Assembly (NCBI GenBank): GCA_037074705.1
Contig: CM073595.1
Coordinates: 48,851,639 to 48,915,638, forward strand
From: Zhengitettix transpicula
Taxonomy: Eukaryota > Arthropoda > Insecta > Orthoptera > Tetrigidae
Direction: 5' to 3'
DNA: 64,000 bases
The translations under genes and the position numbers were made by a program. Shown here piece by piece: positions 13,901-25,229 of this stretch. The notes under the pieces were generated by a model. It was not told the DNA's origin, searched no databases, and saw nothing but the letters and a program-made list of their open reading frames with translations. Each line of letters begins with the position of its first letter. Position 1 is the first letter of the stretch.

Positions 13901-14790
13901 AAATATAGTAAATTTCTTAGCCATTCAATGAAGTGCGTTACTAAAAGAAGACCTACAACCGAATTTTCAATTTCTACATTAAACATTATGATCACAAAAA
14001 TTAAAATAGTTTGACACTAGTGATTTCAGCAGGACAGAATTGTTCCTTAAAATAGTACTAAATTGAAAATACAATTAAAACAATACGTTTTGTTGTTGTA
14101 TTATTAATCTAGTTTGAAGCTGATTTCACTTGGTTAATGATGTTTATGAACACCAATCTAATATTATTTTTCTTGTCACTTCTTAGCGTTATTTTGACTA
14201 ACAAACATGAAAATTGCTTCAAGTAATTGCAAATATTCTGTCCTCAAAGTTACGATTATCAGTATAAATTTAAACCTAACCGTTCTATCAGTAAGAGAAG
14301 GGTTGTGAGATAGAAAGTTTCTACAATCATACGTTTTTATACGTCGTTAATTTATGACTCGAAAAAATCTTTTTCTATTTGGATCATTATTACGAACCAC
14401 TCACAAACAGTTTAAGTGAAAAATAGTTTTTCAGATGCCATACAGAGAATCCATGTTTCCGAATGGTGTGATGATTATAAACTTATGTACCAAATCAGAC
14501 CACAGCTTACTTAAAATTATGTTTTCATATTATATAAATAAAAGATTATTTATCATATATTGCAACGAAACGTATTTTATTAGTCTATATTGAATTATAT
14601 TAATGAAAGAAGTAATTCAGCAAACGATTAGCTAGTTCTGAATTAAATTTGGTTTCATTACTTTACGGTTTCAATAGATTTTCGGTCATTAGTCACAAAC
14701 AATTGATACTGAAACAAAAAATGATATAAATATCGATTTTATATAGTAAAAAGGCAAAATAAAATTTTTCAAATTATGAAAAATTAAAGA
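10975..14790. other. AT-rich stretch without recognisable gene
   Basis: I see no gene or repeat with clear boundaries. Minus-strand frames at 11603-11788, 13326-13568 and 13489-13680 are short and mutually overlapping. From 12,000 to 13,300 the DNA is especially AT-rich. Confidence 0.5.
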
Positions 14791-14799
14791 ACAGTTTTC

Positions 14800-14945
14800 A
14801 ACCAGGCTGAGATTTAAAGGCTATGAAGGTGAATTATCTGATTAGGTTATAAAAACCTGTACAGGACCGGTATTCAAACCCAGTGTCACTGCTCAGAAAG
14901 CGGTCGCTCTAACCATTGGTTCATGAGCGAGTCTTTTGTATCAGT
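14800..14945 (-). mobile_element. tRNA-derived SINE relic, minus strand
   Basis: Read on the minus strand, an A-box-like TGGTTAGAGCG (complement of 14905-14915) precedes a B-box-like GGTTTGAATACC (complement of 14869-14880) at a spacing of about 25 bases, followed by a tail running toward lower coordinates. The head resembles a tRNA 5' half, with Trp-Gly-type TGGTTAGAGC wording common in insect SINEs. One extra base in the B box and the lack of a closing acceptor stem argue against an active tRNA gene. Confidence 0.55.
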
Positions 14946-15084
14946 TGTACAGATATGAACAACAGGCTCACCTATACTTTAATAGATCACATTCTTGACA
15001 ACCTAATTTTAGGATTTCAACGAAGAATGGATATTATGTGTAAATTGATAATAGGTATATTGAATTAATTCAAGAAAAGAAGAA

Positions 15085-15180
15085 ATTGTTTCAATCAAGT
15101 TCAGCGGTGATCCTGAGTCTGAGTCCCGGTCCTTCCGAGATTTTTCTATTCCAATCAATTAAATTTAATTGTCTTGAGAA
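15085..15180 (+). mobile_element. Decayed tRNA-like SINE fragment
   Basis: A degenerate B-box region around 15115-15129 (GAGTCTGAGTCCCGG) lies in a short GC-richer island in AT-rich DNA. It sits about 170 bases from, and in opposite orientation to, the SINE relic at 14.8-14.9 kb. The A box is not recognisable, so this is a truncated or heavily mutated copy at best. Confidence 0.35.
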
Positions 15181-15184
15181 TAAT

Positions 15185-17020
15185 GATTGAAGTCTATACT
15201 CTGTTCATTCATTAATTCATTGTACCTATTATAAATGTTTACTCAATATCCCTTCTTCACTGAAGACCTAAAATTTGGCCCTGTTGCCAATCGTAACATT
15301 CATTCATCCGTTACAGGAAGTGAAAATATTTCCGAATTTATATACCAAATTAAAATAATATAAAGAATAAGTTAACCTTTGAATTAGACCAAATTAGTAA
15401 ATTCTGCTCGTAAGACTCAAGTCAGAGTTTTTCTTTAAATGCTCAACTAAGGGTTTCAAGGTATGAGGATAGAAGGTGAACATTTTGTCGACAATTTATT
15501 AGTATTTTTTTAAATGAAATGTTCATAACGACAGAATGGAATTACAGACAGATATTAACATCTGATATCTACACTACCATTTGACATTTAGTGCAGCGGC
15601 AATGTTAGAAATATTTATGCTAATGTCGTCAGAAAGACTACTCTATAAATTACCGCCATATTAGTACCCATCTTGAGTAGCCTTTAATTTCAACAAGATT
15701 CAAGGATATATTTTATTTTCAAGAATGATTGGCCATTAATCGTCATAACATTACGGAGTTTAACCGCTTGCGATAAAGATCAGCAGAGAAATATAAGAAA
15801 TATTTTAAATATACATGGTACCTAGTTCATAACGGTGACTTTTTAATTTTTTTTATTCAATAATTTTATTACTACTACTACTATTACTTTTATTACTTTA
15901 ATTTGCAGGTTTCGTTTCCGTTTTAACGAACAAAAATATTATTCACGGTCCATCTTTTGAAAGAGATAATCTCAAGAAAATAATTATTTTAATTATATTA
16001 AAATCTGTGATTTAAGCGTTTGTCTTTCTTTATTCTTACATATGTTACAGAGAATGACTATTTGAAAACCAATAGATGTCCACTTATAAGACAAATGAGA
16101 GTGATCGTAAGTCCTTTGAGAGTTGTGAATTGCGTGTAGAAGGTAACGGCTTTGGGTGAAGTTTGGCCTAAGGCCTTGACCTATTCCATCTGGCGCACAA
16201 ACTCCGCTTCTAAACGGACACATAAATCACCGGAGTTCACGAACAAACACTTTTACAATGAAATAACTAGACCCTCGAACCTAAAGAACCTTTGGTCAGC
16301 AAATATCCCAACAAGGAGTTATTAAAATACTTAAGTCGCGCGTCACCTAAAATTTGAAACAATTACTAAGATCCATCAGAAAAAAAAATATTCTAGAATT
16401 TCATAATTCAGCGAAAAAAAATATTAAAAAGAATTGAAACAAGAACATGAAATGCATGTACGTAATAACTAAAGGAATATAGTCACTGGACCCTTTCTTG
16501 TTTCATTTATATGCAAGACACCGGTTAAGTATTTGAAATTAAAATAATTAAATCTTGTAGAAAATTATATAACCATCTACTTCCTGAAAATGTCTGCTAT
16601 TGGAATTAAAAAAGACTTCTTGTAGATTATCATATTTTATTTTCTGTTTACTAACAATTCTGAATGAACAATATTGTGTGTCTCATTACCCTAAGTTCTC
16701 CAGGTTAAACAAATTCAAACATTCTGACAAATAATTTTTTTTCTCCATCTTATTTAAAAACCAGTATAAAAATTTTAACAATTATTTAAAAAAATATTAT
16801 TACCATTTCCAATTATTCCAAAATATTTTATCTGTTTTGGAGTGCCTTGGAAAAACTTCTAAATTTTGTGTTTTTATATGATGTGAAAATAGTTTTTTTG
16901 TAACATTTAGGGGAGTTTTTCTCGGTTTCATTATGTTAGTAGTGCAATATATTTTGTTCAACCACTTTTGTAAATTCATTATCTTTTCAATAACAACAAA
17001 TTTGTTTCTTACAATTTTTT
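15185..17020. other. AT-rich stretch without recognisable gene
   Basis: Contains the ACT-rich microsatellite at 15869-15897 and a slightly GC-richer patch at 16080-16210 that produces a 76-codon minus-strand frame (15993-16223) with no recognisable motif. That patch may be a fragment of a dispersed repeat. Confidence 0.45.
15869..15897. repeat. ACT/TTA-type trinucleotide microsatellite
   Basis: Four ACT units followed by degenerate ATT/ACT/TTA units. Confidence 0.6.
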
Positions 17021-17029
17021 TCCGTAGGA

Positions 17030-17080
17030 AAGATATGACGAGGGTACAAACACGAACCGAAACGTTGTTTTAATTAAATA
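17030..17080 (+). mobile_element. Isolated end of the GAAACGTTG MITE family
   Basis: GAGGGTACAAACACG is followed by CCGAAACGTTGTT and a TTAATTA run. This matches the right ends of the palindromic elements at 23669-23980 (GGGTACACATATG...CAGAAACGTTGTTG) and 58824-59333 (GAGGGTACAAATACG...CAGAAACGTTGTTC). No matching left end lies upstream within 1 kb, so I read it as a truncated copy. Confidence 0.5.
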
Positions 17081-17089
17081 AATTAATAT

Positions 17090-20000
17090 TGTCTGTAAAT
17101 GTTCTTTTTAATCGGATCGGGATTTGGTCCATTTAAATAGAATTATTGTAAGAAATAATTCAATTTATTGCGTCAAAATAAATTATTAAAATTAAATGTT
17201 AACAGTCAGCATTTTTTTATTCAAGTGCCTCGCAATTCCTAGTAAATAAATTTAATCAAGTAAAACGTCCAAAGTCGTTGACATATTTCATTTTTATATA
17301 TCCAGGAAGTTTTTATAGATAATTTCTAGATCTTTAGAAGTATTCTGACATCATTTCATAAATAAGATATGCTTAGATCATACTTATTTCATTTCAGTAT
17401 AAGAATATAAAAAATTACTCAGTAAGACAGAATAAAATATTACAATGTGTCGCCATGTAAAAGTTTTTTTAATTCAGATTTGCTAACGCAGCGGCTTTCA
17501 CATAATCCCAACAAGTTCTTCAATTTTTTTTTTGCGAATACACAGAGAGCTTTAATGCATATTACTGCCGAAAGTAAAATATTTTTAGCAGTTGTATATT
17601 CGGGAGTTCCTCTAATTAATGATAATCTATGTTGCAGTAGTATTCCGCGTTAGATCTAATTGTAAATTCTACATATGTTTCAGTGATTTAACATGTAAAA
17701 TAAATAAATAGCGGGTTACATTTCAAAGGGGACATAAATACACAGAGTCGCGTAGACGAAACGCTGAATTTTCCTAACAACATTTCATTCTAATTAACAT
17801 TTGGCTGTGGTAAACAAACATATTTAATTTAATGCGATGTTCTTATAAAATACATAACCAGAGAGTGAATTTAGAAAAGTCCACATCAACAGTGTACCGT
17901 AGTGAATTTATATACTAAAACTTTAATTCATTGTGTAACGATTGTTTCTTACGTTCCACAACTTTCCCGACTCTTCAAAATTTATTCTTCTACTAGTTCT
18001 GTTCCTAGCTTATTGTTGATTCATTATTATAAAATAATTTTAAAAATTTTCCTTGTGTTATACATAGACGTTAATATATATTTGAAAGAGTTAATAACTC
18101 CAATGACAAAAAATGATTAAACGAGATTGTTAAATGTTAATGATGATTTTCAAGGATTTGTCGTAACGATAATTTAGATTCTACAATTACGTTTCTTTTA
18201 AAAAGTACAGCCAGATTCATACAATACACGAATATAATTTATTCACCTCTTGTTTTGAAAGATGAGAAAACTTTTAACAGATTTTACAGACTACAATAAA
18301 ACACATCAAATTAACACATAAACAGATGTATTCGAATCTTATTAATCTGACATGTACGTCACCACAAGCACTGCATCATCATTTTTATATCGGGGTATTG
18401 CATGGTTTGCTTACAATAATATATGTTAAATGGCTATTGACTGTAGTTTTATATGAAGAGTTACGAAAATACTCTTTGAGTAAACTAAAGAAGAAAATAA
18501 ATTCAAAAATTAATGTTTCCCGATATACTATATTGCGATTATAATGCATGTAGAGTATTTTTCCATTTCTGTTTCAGACTATAAAAGCGTTTAGATGACA
18601 GGGTACAGTTGTTCTACTGAGTAATTCTGAGCCAAGAATAAAGTGTATATTCACCGGACTTGATTGTTTAGAGTATAATAATGTCTTACTGTTTGCAGCC
18701 AAATTAGTAATTTCCCTACAAAAGCAGAATTGACCTCGTGTCACAATTTAATTCCTTCTGGTACACACAAATTAAATATTAATTTTTTTAAACGACGAAA
18801 ATCACTGGAATGCAGTGAATGTTCAACCGTAGATTAATTTCATACCAAATCAGACTGTACGAAGAAATATTGTATCTAATAACCGACGATTTAATGGAAA
18901 ATACGGGTGAAATTTTGTGCATGGGTCTAGTATTGTTACAGGAATTTTTCCTAATTATTGTTGAACATTGTCAGAATATAAATGAAAGAACTGAATTATT
19001 TCAATTAAATATGATTTTTTTATATGTTGAATAAAATACTTTACTATGATACATCCACAGAAATGCCACGTAAATACGAATAAAATTTTATTCTACGAAT
19101 AATTCGGAGTGTAGCTGAAGCCTTTAAACTTTTGATCAGTTTTAGACGTCTTGCATTAGTATTGGCTCCTATCGGCTAATGCAATTATTTTTCGTCTCTT
19201 GTGTTCTGATAATTTTTTTTGTTAGACTCTGACTTACATTGCGGGTTCCTGTGAGAATAATATTTTTAAATGTTGAAAATTGCTCACTTAAACCGTTCTA
19301 AGAATAATCAGAGAAGTATGGCTGCAATCTATTCCCATAGACGGATAATGAAACATTATATATTAAAAAGAAGATAAGAATTAAATTTGAAATGAAAGAA
19401 ATATTAAAATATACAACGAATGGTTAAAATGTGCAGAAATAATAATCGTAGCAATTTAATAACACACAACCATAAAAAATGTCAAAGAAACTCGTATCAA
19501 TTCACGCATCCAATCCCAGTTAATTATATGCTTCGAAGGAAATATATTGATAAAATGTATGTAGTTCCGTGCGAATAATGTTACATAAACGGGGAAAAAG
19601 TTATTTCACTTTGAATGATAATCTTTGATTATGGTTCTCGAGAAACAAAGAGGTAAACGTCTTAATAAATAATAATAAAATTAAACAATAGGATGTTAAA
19701 AAAGTTGACCTAAGGAACTATTTTAATTAAATTATTAGATTTTATTAATGAATATGGTTATAATAATCAAAAGCACATGACGGACTATTTTAAAATTCTG
19801 ACATTTTAATGTAATTTACATTCAAATAAAAATGTGTGTGACTGTCATTAAAATTATAATATTAATAATATAATACACACAGTCCTTTATCGTGTTCTTT
19901 TACAAAATAACAATAAAATTTATCGGAGGAATTAAAACTTTATTTTAAGGGTTTTGTTTCAATTAGTGAAAACTTACTACTGAATAATTTGGGGTCATAA

Positions 20001-23000
20001 AAATACTTTATTTAACCGATTGAAAATATTGACAAACAATTTTTGAGGCATGCACTACTTTTGAAGGAACCACTGGACCTATTTAGTATCTTGAAAAGTA
20101 ATTTTGTGATTAGTGGCCATGAATTGTTTCAAACTCTCGTAGGATCCAATAATCACATGATTATTATTAATCAGCTGTGCACTTCATATTATAACAAAAT
20201 GTTATGAATAGAGTATAATTAGAACAAATGTCTCTCATCGTCAGATATTTTGAAAACAGATCAGGAACAAAAACCAATTTTTTTAAAAAATGATCTTATT
20301 TCTATTTTACAGTAAATGCGTGCGAAATTGAATTAAAAGTACTAGAAATCATATATTCGATGTGTCTACATAAAATATTCAGTTAATAAAGTATTTGAGG
20401 CAGGAGGTTCAACATGACCAAAACAGAAAATCAGTGGCCATGTTGCAGTTTACTTTTGGTTACGGGCCCGCTGAGCAAACATTTGAAGTTAACGAGCCTT
20501 TGTGACAACCTGTACTACCTATAACTTGTCGGAAACAAAATCAATTCCTTCCTTTCACTTTTGCATAATTCATATATTTGCACCAACAACTCACAAACAA
20601 CGCTCGCTCTAAATAATAGACTGTTAACGTCACTTAACATCTTAGCCTCGTATCATGTTTTATTTGGTACCTGCCATCAAAGTCTACTTGTGCATTAAGC
20701 TTTGCTAAAAATTTCATAATGGAAATCAATCTTATTTAAAGTTTTATTACGCACTTTATCACCAAATAATGGTTAAAGTTGTCTGAACCTCGTCAAGAAT
20801 TCAGCCACAGCCAAATATAACGCTAAGAAAATTTGATCAACTGAAATATAATAAAAGCGTAACACACAAATTGTACGTATTTCACATTAAAATCCAAAAT
20901 TTTTATTGCCTACGTGCGAAATTTTATAAAGATACCCATTATGTTGGTGGGATGCTCTTTTATACCTATTAATTTATTTTTACCAGTAATTATGAATTTA
21001 TTTGCAGCATTCATTACCAAGAATAATGAGGGACCTGAGCTTATATAACTCAGACGTTTTCTAAAAATATCAACATGTTTATCAGATATTAATCGAAAAC
21101 GAGCCTATATAAGAGACGAAGACTTTCAGAACTGAAATGTTTATCGAGGTGTTGCGATAAAATAAATGTTCAATGATAAATCACATAAGAAATATTCCTT
21201 GGTTTTGTAAAATTCCGGGTTGTTGTTTATGAATCCAGAATTAAATCGGGATATGGAATTAATACGTTCTTTCTATAAAAAATAACAAAACCAAATTCAC
21301 TATAGAGAAACCTCAAAAGAAAAAATGTGCGATCCGCTCCATAATGTATAAGTGTAAGATATATAAATAATAGAAATTTATCCAATCTACAAATTCCAAA
21401 TTAGAAATGAAGATTTTGTCTTCAGATTGGAATAAATCCATTCCCACTAAAGAATTACTTATTATAATCACTTTCAGTATGGTTTTTTAAGATCAGATGC
21501 AAAATACATGACACCCCTTTGAAACAAACAATTTCTGTTCCACCGTCAATAAGAAATTTATTTATTATGGAAATTGAACTAATATTACATACGTAAATTT
21601 GTAAAAATATTCCCGTAACCACTTTAATAATTATTCTTAATAAACAAGCCATACACTTATGCCACATTCACTTCAGATATTTATAATCATTACTTTACAA
21701 AAATTTATAAAATTTTCTCGACATTTATTTGGGTTTAAAAACAGATTCTTTCTACTTCTTTCTTATAAATACGTGGAATACTTACTTTTTAAACTATATT
21801 TTCTCAGAACCTCATTTTTAAAAAATCCTTTCTTTTCTATTATTGTAGAGACGGTAAAAATGAAACTTATGTTACTATAACAAAAATCTGAAGAATTATT
21901 TATTTATACGATTCGTGAGACATTAATAAATTAATACGATTATGGGTGGCCAATGAAGCCAAAACATTTTTATTAGATTGATGGATTTAATGTTTCATTT
22001 TATAAAAAACATTAACGATGAACTCTTCATTAAATAATACGTAACCATTCATCCATAATTTTTGCGATATTATCAATAATATTTAAATAAGATGATTTAT
22101 GAATTCCTCCTAAATTTCATTAGATTTTTTTATTTTGACGTTTGAAATTTTAAAACACCTGAGGGGGTCCCAAAAATTAGAGTTGCAATTTTTATATTAT
22201 TAAATCAAATATTCAACCTATTCATTTAATAAATTGTTTCTGACTTCATTGGCATCACATAATACTATTATTTATTTATTTCCCGATTAATATTTAAGTC
22301 CTGTATAGTTTGCATCACGTAAGAGAATCACATTTTTCAATCAAATATTTCACCATGGTGTTTTGTATGTTTACTATCATATGTCAATTCATAAAAAAAT
22401 TATTATTAAATAAATTAATAAAAAAAGAGGAATATTTCTATGGGAGTCTTTAGGGCTACTAGTTTTAATTCATGAAACGGGCTATTTTTTTTACTTAAAA
22501 ATCATTTGCAGTCAGTAATTTCTACTGTGGTTATTTTCAATTGTTGGGAATACGTTTCCATTGAGTCATTAAATCTACAAGTAGGCAAATTTCCCGTGAG
22601 AGCTGCAAACATTATCGATAAAAAGCAACGACAGTGAAAGCAAACAAAAAACCTCAAAAACGAATCCTGTGGGTTTGTAAGTATTCAAGTTTTTGAGTTT
22701 GGTGGAATTACCATTCATAGTATTTTACAGATTAAAATCTTCGTTAGGCCCTAAATATTATATTTTTTTATTCGTAAAAGAATATCGTCCGTTACGTCAT
22801 ATGAGGTGGCCATAGATATATAAAATATATACCTCCATCATGGGTTAATAACCAAAATGATATATCCATGTAATCATAGGTTATATTTAAAAATATAGCT
22901 TTTAAATCGTAATGACATAGGGGGGTGTATTAAAAAACATCTTTGTTCATTTTCTCATTTTCCCCATAACTCGTCGCTACATTTATTATTTTTTTACTTA

Positions 23001-23660
23001 ATACACGTTAATCAACAATTTCCCTACCCAATTCTGCATACAATGGAATAATAATGAATCTAGTAACAATCACATGTTGGAAAAAAATTCAGAGTAAAAG
23101 TAATAGTGTCTGAAGAATATCTGAAGGTTCGTAGATCCAAATACGAAGATAAAATGTATTTAGTGTAATTATGTGACATTACATGCGATGAATGGTGCAA
23201 TAACAATGTTAATCCTATATTAATTTTTTTACTTATAGAAAATAAATTATATTAATAAGTGTAAAAAATGGCAAATATGTCATTATCGTTTACTATTTTA
23301 AGTCAGTCTTTTCTTGGTTGTTCTGGGCATAAAAATTTCGTCTAATGAATTCGTATTTTCTCCAGGTCAGAAATTAAACTCATAGAAAATTGAAATACAG
23401 GAATAATTTTATTTCGTGAATTGATAGCTTTGAGTTTTCGGTCTGAAAATATACCAGAAGCGTTCCCAACGAATAAAAAAGAGATAAGAAAAAAATTGTG
23501 TGCTGAAAAGGACTATAAATTAATTCTATGATGCTTGCAACTGCAACCAGATAACTACAGATTGTTATAATAAATAAATATTATTTTGCTTTTACGTCTG
23601 TGTGTAACCATTATTAGACCGTAAAAAATTTTAATATTCAAAACAAATATTAATGTTAAA
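17090..23660. other. Long AT-rich stretch without recognisable gene
   Basis: Nothing with a known protein or RNA signature is visible. A short inverted repeat (TTGCATTAG...CTAATGCAA) lies at about 19151-19184. Frames such as 17902-18120, 18326-18544, 18819-19034 and 21659-21880 are AT-biased, short and unmatched. Confidence 0.5.
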
Positions 23661-23668
23661 ATCTATTA

Positions 23669-23980
23669 TTAACAATACAACAACGTTTCTGTACATATTT
23701 TTCCCTCTTCAGGCTGTCTTCGTGAAAGAACTTTTTGTTTTGATGTTGCAAATATTTGCAATTAACCTCTCAGAATTTTGACATGTTTTAGTTATCTGTA
23801 TTATTTAGGTAAATACAATTATAAAAATATGATAAGTAAAAGCAAACATACGAATAAGTTTGATGATCTGTTACCGTAGCATAGCTAGAATTAGGAAACG
23901 TTTCAAACATCAAAACAACCCTTTCTTTAAATCACACTGAAAAGGGTACACATATGTTCAGAAACGTTGTTGTATTAAAA
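23669..23980. mobile_element. MITE-like palindromic element A, GAAACGTTG family
   Basis: The left end reads AATACAACAACGTTTCTG followed by TACATATTTTTCCCTCTTCAGGC. The right end is its inverted complement: a GGGTACACATATG string, then CAGAAACGTTGTTGTATT. The terminal inverted repeats are about 45 bases long, and the whole element is about 310 bp with no coding capacity. It shares ends and parts of its interior (ACATGTTTTAGTTATCTG) with the element at 58824-59333. MITEs are moved in trans by the transposase of a related full-length element. The superfamily cannot be told from here because the target-site duplication is not clear. Confidence 0.7.
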
Positions 23981-24011
23981 TTTTTATAATTATTTTTTAG
24001 ACATAATAAGA

Positions 24012-24420
24012 AAACCAATAATCCTTAAATCTTTATACTTTATGAAAAGTTTGACAGAAGCTTTCGGCAACAGTCATTATTGAGTGATACAATAAATGTG
24101 TTCCAATTGGAACATTCATCGGCTCAAATACATTTGAAATATGAACAATCTTAATAATATAATACAATAATTCAGGACGAAAATAATGAGACACGTTGAG
24201 AAATACCTGTATGCGTAATAAAATAACAATACGAGCGTGGATTTATTTTTTTCCTTAATTTTTGTATTATATGACAATTTTTTTAGTTCTTTCTAATGTA
24301 GTTCAGCCGATGAAGGTTCCAATTGGAACAGATTTATTGTATCACCCAGTTGATATTGGCTATTGCCGAAAGCTTCTGTCAATCTTTTAATAAAGAATAA
24401 ATATTTAAGGATTATTTGTT
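24012..24420. mobile_element. MITE-like palindromic element B with 115-bp arms
   Basis: Left arm 24012-24125 and right arm 24302-24420 are inverted copies with scattered mismatches. Landmarks in the left arm are ATCCTTAAAT, TTTGACAGAAGCTTTCGGCAA, TGATACAATAAA and the perfect 14-base palindrome GTTCCAATTGGAAC (24100-24113). All reappear inverted in the right arm, where the palindrome is at 24316-24329. The 175-bp centre is AT-rich and non-coding. It starts only about 30 bp after element A but shares no obvious sequence with it, so it is a separate insertion or family. Confidence 0.75.
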
Positions 24421-24624
24421 TTGATCTTATATCAACAAAAAAAAATTCAATGACAAAGAAATAAATTTCTACAATTTTTTATTTATGAAAATGTTAATGG
24501 TCGTTAAATATACATAAATAAATAAATTTAATATCAATTGGAGGATTAACTATAACATAAAATGTGTAACGTGGTGTTGAAAATGCATACCAATTGACAT
24601 TATATGCACCATGCTGGTTGGACA

Positions 24625-24690
24625 TTTTGTTCATCAGAAGATAGGCGGACGAAACGTTTCGTTCCCTCTGGAAGCTGATGGTACATGAGC
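24625..24690. repeat. Imperfect palindrome centred on ACGAAACGTTTCGT
   Basis: A perfect 14-base palindrome at 24649-24662 is flanked by CATCAG about 17 bases to the left and CTGATG about 13 bases to the right, giving a loose stem of about 55 bases. The GAAACGTT core recalls the MITE ends nearby. It may be a repeat relic or a binding site in the adjacent GC-richer block. Confidence 0.4.
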
Positions 24691-25152
24691 AGTGAGAAGA
24701 GTTTGTCTAAGGCATAGATTATTAAATGTTACATGATAGGATCCGGAAAAGGAGAAGCGAGGAGGAAACGTGGAAAAATCTCAAATACAGCCGGGACCCT
24801 CGAACTGTAGTTGTATTGTGTTAATTAGCATTCACTCTTAGTTTTGGAGTAAGAGGAATAGTGTCGGAAGAGTTTTGGTACAGCGAAACCTAACGTCCGT
24901 TCCATTGTTAAGGTGAAGAGCCCCGTTTCGTTGCTACTCTGACTTGCCCCATTGTTAAGCTGCGTCAGCGAAGACAAACGATTGCCAAGTTATTTCTGCT
25001 GCGCAAGTGAAGCACCCCGCAGTAAATTCCAAAAGTTCTCAAAACATTCTCGAAGTACTCGCACACACGAGCTTCATATGCAAATTTTACTATTCAGACA
25101 AAGAAGAAGCGAGCCAGCCCGCTATAAAGCAGGTCTGCTCTCGCGTCCCACC

Positions 25153-25198
25153 AGAACAGAACAGAAGAGAGGAGAAGAGACGAGACGAGACGAGACGC
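25153..25198. repeat. GA-rich microsatellite (GAGAC units)
   Basis: Purine-rich tract beginning with AGAAC repeats and ending in about four GAGAC units. Confidence 0.65.
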
Positions 25199-25229
25199 AA
25201 AAATCTCTGCGCAGATAGATTATAGTATT

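Larger units (their letters stand above)
24620..25225 (+). promoter_or_regulatory. GC/CpG-richer block with TATA-like core promoter candidate
   Basis: G+C and CpG are raised from about 24,620 to 25,220. On the + strand a POU-octamer-containing 11-mer CATATGCAAAT lies at 25075-25085, a TATAAAG string at about 25122-25128, and a GC-rich stretch where transcription could start lies 25-35 bases further on. A GAGAC repeat follows. Two overlapping frames (24952-25218 and 25007-25225) run through in different phases and match nothing I know, so neither is called as a gene. This is a promoter candidate from motif arrangement only; a GC-rich repeat remains possible. Confidence 0.35.
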
